A stretch of 64,000 nt of DNA, taken from positions 930,001 through 994,000 of the forward strand of contig CAWUEY030000001.1 of the NCBI GenBank assembly GCA_963921245.4. Direction: 5' to 3'. Both the position numbers and the translations under genes were made by a program. The stretch comes from JABJGO01 sp963921245. GTDB taxonomy: Bacteria; Pseudomonadota; Alphaproteobacteria; Rhodospirillales; Casp-alpha2. This document shows, piece after piece, positions 33,809 to 43,649 of the stretch. The notes under the pieces are model-generated. The model was not told the origin of the DNA and did not search any database. It saw only the letters and a program-made list of their open reading frames with translations. Each line of letters opens with the position of its first letter. Position 1 is the stretch's first letter.

Positions 33809-35401
33809 TTATTCGGAAGCGATCTGGTGGCGTGACGAAAGTGCTAATGCCTTTTTGTAAAGCGTTGCACTGTTTATCAGTACCTGTGCTGCGTTAATAT
33901 CCACACCATCGGTATGCCGTTCGGGAGGGCAAATAGCCCTCAGGTGGCTCCGTGTCTCCCGGGCCGTGAGCGGTGTTTTGCGCCAATCATCAAAAACATC
34001 AGCCCGGTTCTCAACAGTCCTGAGTGCCGACTCAAGGGATGCTTGGTCAAAGCCGCTTTCCGTGTCGAGACCGCTTGTGCAAATGACTGGAAATACCCCG
34101 AGGCCATGCAAGGCATAGCCGCTCGGTGCCATAAAGCGGGACCACGTCAGGGTAATTTCACCGTCATTGGGCAAACGGACAACGGTTTGAACCGTACCTT
34201 TTCCGTACGACCCTGTGCCGAGCACGACGGCTCTGGATTGGTCTTGCAGGGCTGCGGCAACGATTTCTGAAGCAGACGCAGACCGTCCGTCAATTAGCAC
34301 CACCAATGGCAGACCGCTGGTGATATCACCGGCCACGGCCTCATAGTGCTGAACCGAGTCAGGATGCCGCCCGGAAGTGTTCAGGATATCGCCTGTAATC
34401 AGGAGGGTATCTGCAAGTTCAATTGATTGTTTGAGCAGTCCACCCGGGTTTCCACGAAGGTCCAGCACAATTCCCTTGGGCGGGTTTTCAGATTCCACGA
34501 AACGGGCTATATCGGATGAAAAACTGCTGACGGTTCCCTGATTGAAGCTCTTGACCTTCACGTAGAGAATATCATCGTTCAACTCGGCACGCACAGTCGG
34601 CTGAATGATTAATTTCCGTTCAACAGTATGAGTTACTTCTTCCTCATCAGACCGCATAACTGTGACTTTAACTGTCGTATTCGCAGGGCCTCGCAGAGAA
34701 TCCCGGATTTCCTTTGCTGACTGATTTGTCGTGTCCAGACCGTTTACATGCGTAATTTGATCGCCCACCTGAATGCCTAATTCAGCAGAAGGGGAGTTGT
34801 CCAGGACCTGTGTCACGGTGGGTTTTCCGTCTCGAACAAGAAAATGGATCCCAATTCCCACATACCCGCCCCGTTTGGCGCGGTTCGATCCGGCTTCTTC
34901 CGCACCGGCATACCGGGAATAGATATCCAGGGTGCTTAGCGCACCATCAAAAATTGACTCGTACACGCGTTCGATATGCGCCTGGCGAATATCATCAGAG
35001 TTGCGACTTGCTTCCAGCGTAATGATGGTGACCAGATGCGCCCATCCCTCCACATCTCTGCTCTTGGGCTCCGGCATGGCGATAAAATCAACACCGTTCA
35101 ATCGAGCCGTCAGATACCCCTCATTGCTGACAATGGAAAGACCCGGATCCAATGCGGCGAGGCCCCTCAACCCCTCCAAAGCCACCGTATCCAGGTTGAC
35201 TTCATCAATGTACTTGGATGCTATGCTGTCAAAGCCGGTGATAAACACTTCTTCGGCGCGCTCCAGCGGGAACGGATTCGGATTTGTCGATTGATCAACC
35301 GTCACGGCTGCACTGGTACAGCCGGTCAGGGTCAGTCCCAACCACAGTGTTAATCCTGGAAAACGATTCTTTGCTCGCATAGCGTCCAATTCAATCAGCA
35401 T
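33809..35401 (-). CDS. S41 (C-terminal processing) protease, lipoprotein
   Basis: The 530-residue protein has a lipoprotein signal with lipobox LTGC (Cys28). A PDZ domain lies at about 178-255 (GYVGIGIHFLVRDGKP, LGIQVGDQITHVNGLD). The S41 domain follows: YVKVKSFNQ, GIVLDLRGNPGGLL, then the catalytic Ser376 in GRSASASEIVAA and Lys401 in GSYGKGTVQ. It probably degrades or trims proteins in the periplasm. Met1 (35401) has AAAGGG upstream; Met8 (35380) is the alternative and gives a tidier signal peptide. It is separated from rnr by 81 bases and may be the last gene of the topA-rnr transcript. Confidence 0.92.
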   Translation of the reverse strand: MLIELDAMRAKNRFPGLTLWLGLTLTGCTSAAVTVDQSTNPNPFPLERAEEVFITGFDSIASKYIDEVNLDTVALEGLRGLAALDPGLSIVSNEGYLTARLNGVDFIAMPEPKSRDVEGWAHLVTIITLEASRNSDDIRQAHIERVYESIFDGALSTLDIYSRYAGAEEAGSNRAKRGGYVGIGIHFLVRDGKPTVTQVLDNSPSAELGIQVGDQITHVNGLDTTNQSAKEIRDSLRGPANTTVKVTVMRSDEEEVTHTVERKLIIQPTVRAELNDDILYVKVKSFNQGTVSSFSSDIARFVESENPPKGIVLDLRGNPGGLLKQSIELADTLLITGDILNTSGRHPDSVQHYEAVAGDITSGLPLVVLIDGRSASASEIVAAALQDQSRAVVLGTGSYGKGTVQTVVRLPNDGEITLTWSRFMAPSGYALHGLGVFPVICTSGLDTESGFDQASLESALRTVENRADVFDDWRKTPLTARETRSHLRAICPPERHTDGVDINAAQVLINSATLYKKALALSSRHQIASE

Positions 35402-35482
35402 GGCAACACCCTTTGCAACCCATATCGACAGATATTGACGGTTTCTTACGATGATTAACGTGGAGCGGTGCTTATTTGTGGG

Positions 35483-37747
35483 CTAACGCCCTGATCTGTA
35501 TCGTGATTTGGCTTTTCTCACTTTTTTCTTTTTTGTTCCTCGATATTGATGCGGCCCTTGCTTTGTTCGACTGGATAGCCCCTGATCCGCGAGAGACAGA
35601 ATGATCCCGCCCGTAAGCGGGTCCGCCTCACGCAGGATAACTTGCAGGGTCTGTCCCAGTGAAAATTCCAACCCGTTCCGGTCTCCCCGCAGGCAATGAG
35701 CATTTTCATCGTGATGATAATAGTCGTCGGGCAGGGCGCGCATGGGAACGAGGCCGTTTGCGCCGCTCCTTTCAAGGTCAACGAACAGGCCAAATCGAGT
35801 AACGCCTGAAACATGCGCCGTAAAGGTTTGGCCGACAAGGGTTGAAACAAAAGACGCTGTAAAGCGATCGATGGCATCCCGCTCCGCGGTTGCGGCTCTT
35901 CTTTCAGTGACGGACAAGTGTGAACCTATGTCTTCAAAATCTCGGTGATCCGGCTTTAGGCCGTCATCCCCCAGTTTGCAGCCAGTGATCAATGCCCGAT
36001 GAACCATTAGGTCGGCGTAGCGACGAATGGGTGAGGTGAAGTGACTGTAGCGTCTGAGATTCAAGCCAAAATGGCCAATATTTTCAGGATGGTAGGCTGC
36101 CTGGGATTGGCTCCGGAGAATAACTGTATTCACCAAATCAGATTGCGGGGTGTCTGCAACCTTCGACAGTATGGTATTGAAACTTTCCGCTCGGATAACA
36201 CCTCCCCTGGCAAACGGAATATCCATGCTGTCGAGGAAATCTCGCAATGCTTCTATCTTTTCCATGCCGGGTTGGTCATGAACCCGGTAGAGACAGGGTT
36301 GATTGTGTTTTTCAAGAGTTTCAGCCGCCGCCACATTTGCTGTGATCATGAACTCTTCGATCAAGCGATGCGAGGCAAGGCGTTCACGAATGAAAATATC
36401 CTCGACCACGCCCTTGTTGTTGATGACGACCTGGCGTTCGGGCAGGTCCAGTTCCAACGCGCCGCGTTTTTTTCTTGCCGCCTCCAAAACGGCAAATGCC
36501 TTGAACAGGTTTTCAATGATGGATGGCTCGAGCTCCTGGGTACTGTCATCCAAATGTCCATCAAAGGCAGCCTGGGCCTGGTGATAGGTCAGGCGGGCGT
36601 GGCTACACATAATTGCCCGCTCAAATCTATGCCTTTTGAGATGGCCTTTTTCATCAATCCACATATGGGCGGCGAGACAGGGGCGTTCTTCATGTGGAAC
36701 CAGTGAACACCAACCGTTGGAGAGTGCTTCGGGCAGCATGGGAACAACACGATCAGGGAAGTAAACCGAGTTCCCCCGTCGATAGGCATCCCGATCGAGG
36801 GCACTGTCTGCACCCACATACCAGGCAACATCGGCAATGGCTACGATCACATGCCAGCCGTCCTTGTTGTTTTCCGCCGTATCCGGTTCGGCAAACACGG
36901 CGTCGTCAAAATCGCGGGCATCGTCGCCATCAATGGTTACAAAAGGAACGGATCGCAGATCTACTCGTCCTTCCAAAGGGGCTGGACCGGCGCTGCTGGC
37001 CTGTTCCAGTGCCTCGGCGGAGAACTCGGTTGGAAGATCATGTTCGTGAATGGAAATCAGACTGGCGGCACCGGGCGCATTCATGTTGTCCAGCCGTTCG
37101 ACAACCTTTGCAAACCGAAGTCCCAATCGGTTTCCCGATAGAATCTCCGCCCGCACAAGGTCACCGGGACCTGCATCTCCGGCATTGTGCTTGTCGATTA
37201 AAAACTCAGATTTTGCCCGCCGATCAGTAGGGCGCAGGCGAAGATGAGTGTCGTCATCGACGAGTAATCCAATGATTCGAGCCGGCGTAGCGGTGAGCCT
37301 TCGGATGGTTTTGCCATTGTAGATGTCAGGTTTTCCGGATTTCGTCCTTTTTGCTCGTTCCACGCGAGCAAGGGATCGATCACCCGAACCAGGAGCAGGT
37401 TGCCCTCGCCGTTCCGGTGCCATGTAAACAATAGGCGGCGGGTCGTCAGAATCCCAGGAAACCGGACGGGCGATAACGTCACCGTCTCGATCCGTGCCCG
37501 TTACTTCCACAACACAGACGTTGGGTAAAATGCCGGGCTGAGTGTATTTCCGGCCACTGCCGCGCTGGATAGTGCCATCCAGAACCAGGTCGCGAAGTAC
37601 TTTCTTCAGGTCAAGCTTTTGGGCTGCGTTAAGATGAAACGCCCGTGCGATTTCACGCTTACCGGAGGCATTGGGATTTTCCTCAATGAACCGGATGATG
37701 TCCTGCTTGCCGGGAGAGGGCGCAGGTGGTGCCCGCCGGGATACCAT
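35483..37747 (-). CDS. rnr: Ribonuclease R
   Basis: RNase R is a 3'-to-5' exoribonuclease that degrades structured RNA. The 754-residue protein has an N-terminal winged helix (about 10-70), cold-shock-type OB domains (about 80-240), and the RNB catalytic domain. The RNB domain has VTIDGDDARDFDDAVFAE near residue 273 with the metal-binding Asp cluster, HVIVAIADVAWYV, and later YSHFTSPIRRYADLMVHRAL. An S1 domain follows (FTAHVSGVTRFGLFVDLE) and the tail is Lys/Arg-rich (GTKKKKVRKAKSRYRSGR). It starts 11 bases after the topA stop, as in most alphaproteobacteria. Confidence 0.96.
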   Translation of the reverse strand: MVSRRAPPAPSPGKQDIIRFIEENPNASGKREIARAFHLNAAQKLDLKKVLRDLVLDGTIQRGSGRKYTQPGILPNVCVVEVTGTDRDGDVIARPVSWDSDDPPPIVYMAPERRGQPAPGSGDRSLARVERAKRTKSGKPDIYNGKTIRRLTATPARIIGLLVDDDTHLRLRPTDRRAKSEFLIDKHNAGDAGPGDLVRAEILSGNRLGLRFAKVVERLDNMNAPGAASLISIHEHDLPTEFSAEALEQASSAGPAPLEGRVDLRSVPFVTIDGDDARDFDDAVFAEPDTAENNKDGWHVIVAIADVAWYVGADSALDRDAYRRGNSVYFPDRVVPMLPEALSNGWCSLVPHEERPCLAAHMWIDEKGHLKRHRFERAIMCSHARLTYHQAQAAFDGHLDDSTQELEPSIIENLFKAFAVLEAARKKRGALELDLPERQVVINNKGVVEDIFIRERLASHRLIEEFMITANVAAAETLEKHNQPCLYRVHDQPGMEKIEALRDFLDSMDIPFARGGVIRAESFNTILSKVADTPQSDLVNTVILRSQSQAAYHPENIGHFGLNLRRYSHFTSPIRRYADLMVHRALITGCKLGDDGLKPDHRDFEDIGSHLSVTERRAATAERDAIDRFTASFVSTLVGQTFTAHVSGVTRFGLFVDLERSGANGLVPMRALPDDYYHHDENAHCLRGDRNGLEFSLGQTLQVILREADPLTGGIILSLADQGLSSRTKQGPHQYRGTKKKKVRKAKSRYRSGR

Positions 37748-37758
37748 GGAAACCGCCG

Positions 37759-40350
37759 TCAGCTTCCGCCCGCGCTGGCTTTGCGAGGTCCAGGCTTTCC
37801 GCGCGGTACTTTTTTCGGTTCCCTAGCGGCTTTGGCTGCCAACATTTCGATGGCCATTTCCAGGGTGATGGAATCCGGTTCTATGTCTTTTGGAATGGTT
37901 GCCCGGATTTTTCCGTGCTGAACATAGGGTCCCCAACGCCCGGATTTTTGCATGATCGGTTTACCGTCGCCGGGGTGCGCGCCCAGTTCCCTGGCCGGAG
38001 CTTTTTTCGGTGACTCCGCAATAATGGTCACGGCGCGGTTAAGACCAATCTCGAGGACGTCATCTTCTTTCAAGGAGAAGTAATTTCCCTGGTAGAAGAG
38101 ATAAGGTCCGAACCGACCAAGTCCGGTCTTTATCATATCGCCCGTCTCTGGATGGGTGCCGACCTCCCGGGGCAGGGAGAGCAGGCGCAGCGCCCGGTCC
38201 AGATCAATGTCAACGGTATCCATGTGACGGGGAACAGAAGCGCGTTTTGGCTTAGGCATCGCGGCTTTTTTCCCTTTTACTTTTTCAGGGGTTTCGCCAA
38301 GCTGTACATAAGGTCCAAAGGGTCCCTTGCGTAGCGAAACGGATAATCCGGTTTCTGGATCCGTGCCGAGTTCCCGAGGGCCCGTATCGGCCGCCGCCGC
38401 TTCATCTGCATCGCCCGTAACAATTCCAAGCGCGCGCGTGTAGTTGCAGTCCGGATAATTTGAGCATCCGATGAAAAAGCCTGTTTGTCGGCTGGGCTTG
38501 AGCCCCAGACGACCGTCATCGCATCCCGGACATTGCCGTGTATTGCGCCCATCTTCGCGTTCTGGAAAAAAATGTAGCCCCAGCAAATCATCGATGGCAT
38601 CAATAATTTCCCGATTGGGGCGCTCTTTGATATCTTCCGTCACAGCAAAAAACGGCGACCAGAACTGTCTTAGTACAGTCTGCCAGTCGATTTTGCCGTC
38701 AGATATCTCGTCGAGTTCGTTTTCAAGCTCGGCTGTAAAATCGTATTCCACGTATCGCGGAAAGAACCGGGACAGAAACGCGGTTACGAGACGTCCGCGA
38801 TCTTCCGGCTCGAACCGTCGTTTATCCAACCGCACGTAGTTCCGGTCCTGGAGCACACTGATAATGGATGCATAAGTGGAGGGGCGACCGATACCCTTTT
38901 CTTCCAGTGTTTTTACCAAACTGGCTTCCGTATAGCGTGGTGGTGGTTGGGTAAAATGCTGTTCAGGGTCGACCGTGCTCACAGTAACATTTTGCCCTTC
39001 CTTTAGCGGTGGCAGTAAACGCGTGGAGTCGTCGCCGTTTTCACCTTGAGTATCGTCCTTGTCTTCCTTGTATAGGGCATAATAGCCGTCAAAGGCGACA
39101 ACGGAGCCGGTGGCTCGAAGGGTAACACGGCCGTCCTTGGCGGGTATATCCACGCCGACCTGATCAAGAATGGCGGAAGCCATTTGACTGGCAACCGTGC
39201 GTTTCCAGATAAGCTCGTAGAGTTTGCGCTGGTCATCATTTAGATACGCCGCAATATCCCGGGGATGTCGTCTGATATCTGTTGGTCGCACAGCCTCGTG
39301 GGCTTCCTGTGCATTTTTAGCCTTATTTTTGTAGACGCGCGGCTCCGCCGGAATATAGGTATTTCCAAAACTTTCGGATATCAGGCTTCTTGCACTGTCA
39401 ATCGCTTCCCGAGCAATTCCGACACCGTCGGTTCTCATGTAGGTGATCAAACCCACTGTTTCCCCGCCGATGTTAATGCCTTCGTATAGCTTCTGCGCAA
39501 CCTGCATGGTTTTCCGGGCACCAAAATAGAGTTTACGCGATGCCTCCTGCTGCAACGTGGAAGTCGTAAACGGCGGTGACGGATTGCGGCGGACCTGCTT
39601 GCGCTCGATATTGCCGATGTTGAGCGATGCAGCGATGATCGCCTGTTTTGCTTTCTCCGCGTCGGCTTCCGATGTCAGGGATAGTTTTTTTATTTTTTCA
39701 CCGTCCAGCTGAGACAGGCTGGCTTTGAAGGTTTCGCCCGTCGGAAGCGCCAGCGTGGCCTCCAGGCTCCAGTACTCCTGCGGCTTGAAAACTTCTATCT
39801 CGAGTTCCCGTTCACAGATTATTCTCAAGGCAACGGATTGCACCCGCCCAGCCGAGCGGCTTCCCGGAAGCTTGCGCCACAAAACCGGGGACAAGGTAAA
39901 TCCGACGAGATAGTCGAGCGCCCGGCGGGCGAGGTAAGCATCGACCAGTTCCTTGTTCAGGTCACGGGGACGATCGAAGGCCTCAAGAATAGCACCCTTG
40001 GTGATCTCGTTGAAAACCACGCGCTTGACATCAACGGCATCAAGTAATCCCTTATTTTTCAGGACCTCCATCACGTGCCAGGAAATCGCTTCCCCTTCCC
40101 GGTCGGGATCAGTGGCCAGATACAGTTTTTCGGATTGGCGAACGGCCTTTTCGATGTCCTGGATGTGCTTCTTTGAGCGAGCATCCGTTTCCCAAGACAT
40201 GGAAAAATTGTCGTCCGGCCGAACCGAACCATCCCTGGACGGCAGATCACGGATGTGGCCATAACTGGCCAGGACATGAAAATCCGCCCCCAGGTACTTG
40301 TTGATTGTCTTGGCCTTTGCCGGGCTTTCCACAATGACGACGTTTGTCAT
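37759..40350 (-). CDS. topA: DNA topoisomerase I
   Basis: TopA relaxes negative supercoils by cutting one strand. The 863-residue protein has the Toprim domain (VVIVESPAKAKTINKYLG at the start; DPDREGEAISWH at 81-92) and catalytic Tyr304 in LITYMRTDG. One CxxC zinc ribbon (CPGCDDGRLGLKPS to CSNYPDC) lies near residue 600, and three C-terminal topoisomerase repeats follow (GTDPETGLSVSLRKGPFGPYV, GTHPETGDMIKTGLGRFGPYL, GAHPGDGKPIMQKSGRWGPYV). The tail is Lys/Arg-rich. Its start overlaps the end of dprA by four bases. Confidence 0.97.
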   Translation of the reverse strand: MTNVVIVESPAKAKTINKYLGADFHVLASYGHIRDLPSRDGSVRPDDNFSMSWETDARSKKHIQDIEKAVRQSEKLYLATDPDREGEAISWHVMEVLKNKGLLDAVDVKRVVFNEITKGAILEAFDRPRDLNKELVDAYLARRALDYLVGFTLSPVLWRKLPGSRSAGRVQSVALRIICERELEIEVFKPQEYWSLEATLALPTGETFKASLSQLDGEKIKKLSLTSEADAEKAKQAIIAASLNIGNIERKQVRRNPSPPFTTSTLQQEASRKLYFGARKTMQVAQKLYEGINIGGETVGLITYMRTDGVGIAREAIDSARSLISESFGNTYIPAEPRVYKNKAKNAQEAHEAVRPTDIRRHPRDIAAYLNDDQRKLYELIWKRTVASQMASAILDQVGVDIPAKDGRVTLRATGSVVAFDGYYALYKEDKDDTQGENGDDSTRLLPPLKEGQNVTVSTVDPEQHFTQPPPRYTEASLVKTLEEKGIGRPSTYASIISVLQDRNYVRLDKRRFEPEDRGRLVTAFLSRFFPRYVEYDFTAELENELDEISDGKIDWQTVLRQFWSPFFAVTEDIKERPNREIIDAIDDLLGLHFFPEREDGRNTRQCPGCDDGRLGLKPSRQTGFFIGCSNYPDCNYTRALGIVTGDADEAAAADTGPRELGTDPETGLSVSLRKGPFGPYVQLGETPEKVKGKKAAMPKPKRASVPRHMDTVDIDLDRALRLLSLPREVGTHPETGDMIKTGLGRFGPYLFYQGNYFSLKEDDVLEIGLNRAVTIIAESPKKAPARELGAHPGDGKPIMQKSGRWGPYVQHGKIRATIPKDIEPDSITLEMAIEMLAAKAAREPKKVPRGKPGPRKASAGGS

Positions 40351-41525
40351 GACAGCGACTGTTTTTCCGTCTCGTTAGCTTTCAAAATCAGGCACACCCG
40401 GTTGCCCGGATGACGTTCTAACCGTCCCGCAAGTTCCAATTCCAACAGGACCGCATGGACTGTTGGAATGGAGAATTGGCAGTTGCGAACCAATTCGTCA
40501 ACCGCCACTGATGAATTTCCCAGTAATTCCTTTATGGCACAGCGGGCCTGATCTATGTTGCTGTCGATGACGTCATCGCTTTCTAATTTATTGTAATAAA
40601 ACAAATCTTCCTTTGTTTGTTCCAAGAAATTTGTCTCCGAGAGTGCCTCTAGGACGTCGCTGGCTGATTCAGTTAAAATTGCGCCATCTCGAATCAATCC
40701 ATTGGTGCCGCGTGCTCTCGGGTCTCCGGGGGTGCCCGGAACCGCGAAGACGTCACGTCCCTGTTCGAGAGCGGCGCGGGCTGTGATCAAGGAGCCGGAT
40801 CGGGGAGAAGCCTCGACAACAACGACACCTCTAGACAGACCGGCAATGATTCGGTTCCTAACCGGAAACATTCGTGCCGTTGGTTTCGTACCTACTGCCA
40901 TTTCAGCAACAACAACTCCCTGATCCCGGATTTCTGAATAAAGTTTCTGGTTTTCCCTGGGATAAACGACGTCAACACCACCGGCGAGAACGGCAATGGT
41001 TCCAGTTCTCAAACCTCCCTGATGGGCAGCGGTGTCGATGCCGCGGGCCATGCCGGAGACGATAACGAGGTTGTTGTGCCCATATCCGCCTTTCCCGATA
41101 TCCGCCGCGAGTGCACGGGCGAAGCCCATGCCGTTGGCGGACGCATTCCGCGCACCGACAATGGCGATTGAGTCATTTTGCAGCAGATGGGTGTTCCCAG
41201 CGACGGAAATCAGGGGAGGAGCACCTACTGTAAATCGAAGAGAATCGGGATAACCCTTCTCGCAACTGGCGACGAGGTTGGCCCCCGCTGCAATCAATCT
41301 CTCCAATTCCAAATCAACCAGTCTTTCCGGGTAGAGCCTGTAGCTGATTTTTCCTCCCATTCGAGCGAGCTCAGGAAGCGCATCAAGAGCAGAAGAGGCG
41401 GATCCGTATTTCGATAACAATCTATGGAAAGTTACCGGCCCGACATTTTCCGATCTAATCAGCCGTAACCAATCACGCCGTTCTTGTTCGGTCAGCTCTT
41501 GTTTAAAATGGTGAGACTCAATCAT
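40347..41525 (-). CDS. dprA: DNA processing protein DprA
   Basis: DprA loads RecA on incoming single-stranded DNA in natural transformation. It is also common in non-competent bacteria. The 392-residue protein shows a short helix-hairpin-like N-terminus (about 10-70), the Rossmann-like DprA core with SIAIVGARNASANG, VSGMARGIDTAAHQGGL, VLAGGVDVVYP and SGSLITARAALEQGRDVFAVPG, and a C-terminal winged-helix-like domain (about 320-385). It overlaps topA by four bases. In alphaproteobacteria it usually sits between plsY and topA, as here. Confidence 0.95.
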   Translation of the reverse strand: MIESHHFKQELTEQERRDWLRLIRSENVGPVTFHRLLSKYGSASSALDALPELARMGGKISYRLYPERLVDLELERLIAAGANLVASCEKGYPDSLRFTVGAPPLISVAGNTHLLQNDSIAIVGARNASANGMGFARALAADIGKGGYGHNNLVIVSGMARGIDTAAHQGGLRTGTIAVLAGGVDVVYPRENQKLYSEIRDQGVVVAEMAVGTKPTARMFPVRNRIIAGLSRGVVVVEASPRSGSLITARAALEQGRDVFAVPGTPGDPRARGTNGLIRDGAILTESASDVLEALSETNFLEQTKEDLFYYNKLESDDVIDSNIDQARCAIKELLGNSSVAVDELVRNCQFSIPTVHAVLLELELAGRLERHPGNRVCLILKANETEKQSLS

Positions 41526-41635
41526 GAGAGGATTGTCTTGATCAAAAATTACTCCATGGTCAAGTCATTCGCATACGAGTCCAATCAGTTCTACTCGGGG
41601 AAGTGACGACCTGAACGCCTCTGGAAAACGGTTAG

Positions 41636-42250
41636 CTACCCGGTGTTGCCTTTTCCTCCTTTGCTAATGCGTGGCTCCTGTCCCTTCAGCAGACGGTTGA
41701 TGTTGGAGCGGTGACGCCAGATCACCAGAACAGCCAGAAAACTGGCGAGATAGACGGCTGGCGCACGGTGTGGGGGGTCCATCAGGTACCAGGCAAAGAC
41801 GGGTGACGTGCCAAGGGCAACGATGGATGCGAGGGATGACATGCGAAAAAGAACGGCTGAGACGAGCCACGAAAGACAGGCTGCAACCCCCACCGGCCAG
41901 CTCGCAACGAGCAGCGTTCCCAAAGCGGTCGCTACGCCTTTTCCGCCATTAAACTTTAACCAGACCGGAAAATTGTGGCCAAAGACGGCGGCACCACCCG
42001 CCACCAGCGATACATTGGTATCACCCCATAAATAAAGACAGGCAAAAACAGCCGCACCCCCTTTTCCGCTATCGCAAATGAGGGTCGCCAGAGCCAGGCT
42101 CTTGCGTCCTGTTCTCAAGACGTTTGTCGCCCCTATGTTTCCTGAGCCGATCTCGCGAATATCGCCGAGGCCAGCCATGTTGGTGAAAACCAGTCCAAAC
42201 GGAATGGAGCCCAAAAAGTAACCAATCAGTAATGCAAGTGCATGGAGCAA
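41636..42250 (-). CDS. plsY: Acyl-phosphate glycerol-3-phosphate acyltransferase
   Basis: PlsY adds the first acyl chain to glycerol 3-phosphate from acyl-phosphate. The 204-residue membrane protein has five to six spans and the three conserved motifs: SIPFGLVFT, GSGNIGATNVLRTGRK and FNGGKGVATALG. Translation starts with TTG at 42250; an in-frame stop lies three codons upstream and no ATG precedes the first span. It lies 55 bases after pyrC and before dprA in the long minus-strand run. Confidence 0.95.
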   Translation of the reverse strand: MLHALALLIGYFLGSIPFGLVFTNMAGLGDIREIGSGNIGATNVLRTGRKSLALATLICDSGKGGAAVFACLYLWGDTNVSLVAGGAAVFGHNFPVWLKFNGGKGVATALGTLLVASWPVGVAACLSWLVSAVLFRMSSLASIVALGTSPVFAWYLMDPPHRAPAVYLASFLAVLVIWRHRSNINRLLKGQEPRISKGGKGNTG

Positions 42251-42305
42251 GCAGCTTTAACCCGAGTAATGTCGATAAATTATATTGCAGGATAAATTAT
42301 GCCGT

Positions 42306-43649
42306 TCAGGATGGTGAATTGTCCATGAGGAACACGGTGCGGCCATCAACAACCGTGCGCAGAACCATGCCCTGAACTGGTCGACCATCGAATGGGGTGT
42401 TCTGGGATTTTGTTCTAAGTTTGCCGCTGTCTACCCTCCAGGCCCGTTCCGGGTCGAAAACAACAAGGTCGGCGGCCGCATCGGGCGTCAATTGCCCAGC
42501 AGGCAGGTTCAACAGAGTTGCAGGTTTGTGCGTTATCAGGGCGATGGCTGCACTCAGAGAAAGGTGACCATTGTGAACCAGTTCCAGCGTCACAGACAAC
42601 AATGTATCTAGCCCAACGCCACCAAAGGCGGCATGGGCGAAGGGAACACGTTTGGATTCCTCATCCTGCGGACAGTGGTCTGAGGCAATGGCGTCAATTG
42701 TGCCGTCTGAGAGACCTGCGACAATAGCTTGCCGGTCTTGTTCCGACCTGAGTGGTGGCGACAATTTGGCAAATGTCCGATAATCCCCGATGGCGGTTTC
42801 ATTGAGGGCGAAATAGGGTGGGGCGGTATCGCAGGTCACCCGCCCGCCGTTGTCTTTCGCCTTACGGATGGCATCCAGGCTTTTAGCCGTTGAAACGTGG
42901 GCAAAATGCAGCCGCGCGCCGGTCATTTGTGCCAGCCGGATATCTCGCTCGACAGTGATGATTTCTGCTTCCACCGGGATACCGGCGAGTCCGAGGCGCG
43001 TCGACATTTCGCCCAGGTTCATGGCCCCACCTTCGGCCAGTCTCGGGTCTTCCGGGTGGTTGACGATCATGAGGTCAAACGTGGCGGCGTAATTCATCGC
43101 CTGAGCCATAACCCTGGTATCGGCAATGGATTTGATACCGTCTGTGAAAGCAACGGCCCCGGCTTCCGACAACATACCCAACTCGGCCAGTTCCTGCCCC
43201 TCTGTACCCTTGGTGATGGCACCATAGGGATAGACTTTTGTGAGGCCGAGTTTGCGGGCGCGGCGGGCAACAAATTCGACAACACTCATATCGTCAATCA
43301 CAGGGTCTGTATTGGGCAGGCAAACCATAGACGTTATGCCGCCACTGGTTGCTGCACGCCCCGCACTGGCAAGTGTGCCAAGGTGTTCCTGCCCGGGCTC
43401 TCCAATCGTCACCCGCATATCCACAAAGCCCGGACTAAGGCATTGTCCCTGACACTCGACAACGTCTATGCCGTCGGGCACCTTCCAGCCTTCTCCATCA
43501 CGAAACAAAGCCGGACCCATGTCGGCGATGCGGTTTCCATCGGTCAGCAAAGAGCCGATTTCATCCCGGCCAGAGGCAGGGTCTAGAAGCCGGGCGTTGA
43601 TGTAGGCGGTTTTACTGGGGTTTGATCTCTGGTCCGTATCCATGGTCAC
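42306..43649 (-). CDS. pyrC: Dihydroorotase-like protein with degenerate metal site
   Basis: The 447-residue protein is a dihydroorotase homologue encoded next to pyrB. The class I framework is intact: SPGFVDMRVTIGEPG near residue 72, ATSGGITSMVCLPNTDP, GAITKGTEGQEL with Lys147, HPEDPRL with His198, HFAHVST with His251 and IASDHCP with Asp324. But the HxH metal pair of active enzymes (D-x-H-x-H) is replaced by D-M-R-V-T (77-81). Similar PyrC' proteins without this motif serve as a non-catalytic partner of aspartate carbamoyltransferase in some bacteria. If so, a second active dihydroorotase should exist elsewhere. It overlaps pyrB by four bases. Confidence 0.9.
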   Translation of the reverse strand: MTMDTDQRSNPSKTAYINARLLDPASGRDEIGSLLTDGNRIADMGPALFRDGEGWKVPDGIDVVECQGQCLSPGFVDMRVTIGEPGQEHLGTLASAGRAATSGGITSMVCLPNTDPVIDDMSVVEFVARRARKLGLTKVYPYGAITKGTEGQELAELGMLSEAGAVAFTDGIKSIADTRVMAQAMNYAATFDLMIVNHPEDPRLAEGGAMNLGEMSTRLGLAGIPVEAEIITVERDIRLAQMTGARLHFAHVSTAKSLDAIRKAKDNGGRVTCDTAPPYFALNETAIGDYRTFAKLSPPLRSEQDRQAIVAGLSDGTIDAIASDHCPQDEESKRVPFAHAAFGGVGLDTLLSVTLELVHNGHLSLSAAIALITHKPATLLNLPAGQLTPDAAADLVVFDPERAWRVDSGKLRTKSQNTPFDGRPVQGMVLRTVVDGRTVFLMDNSPS

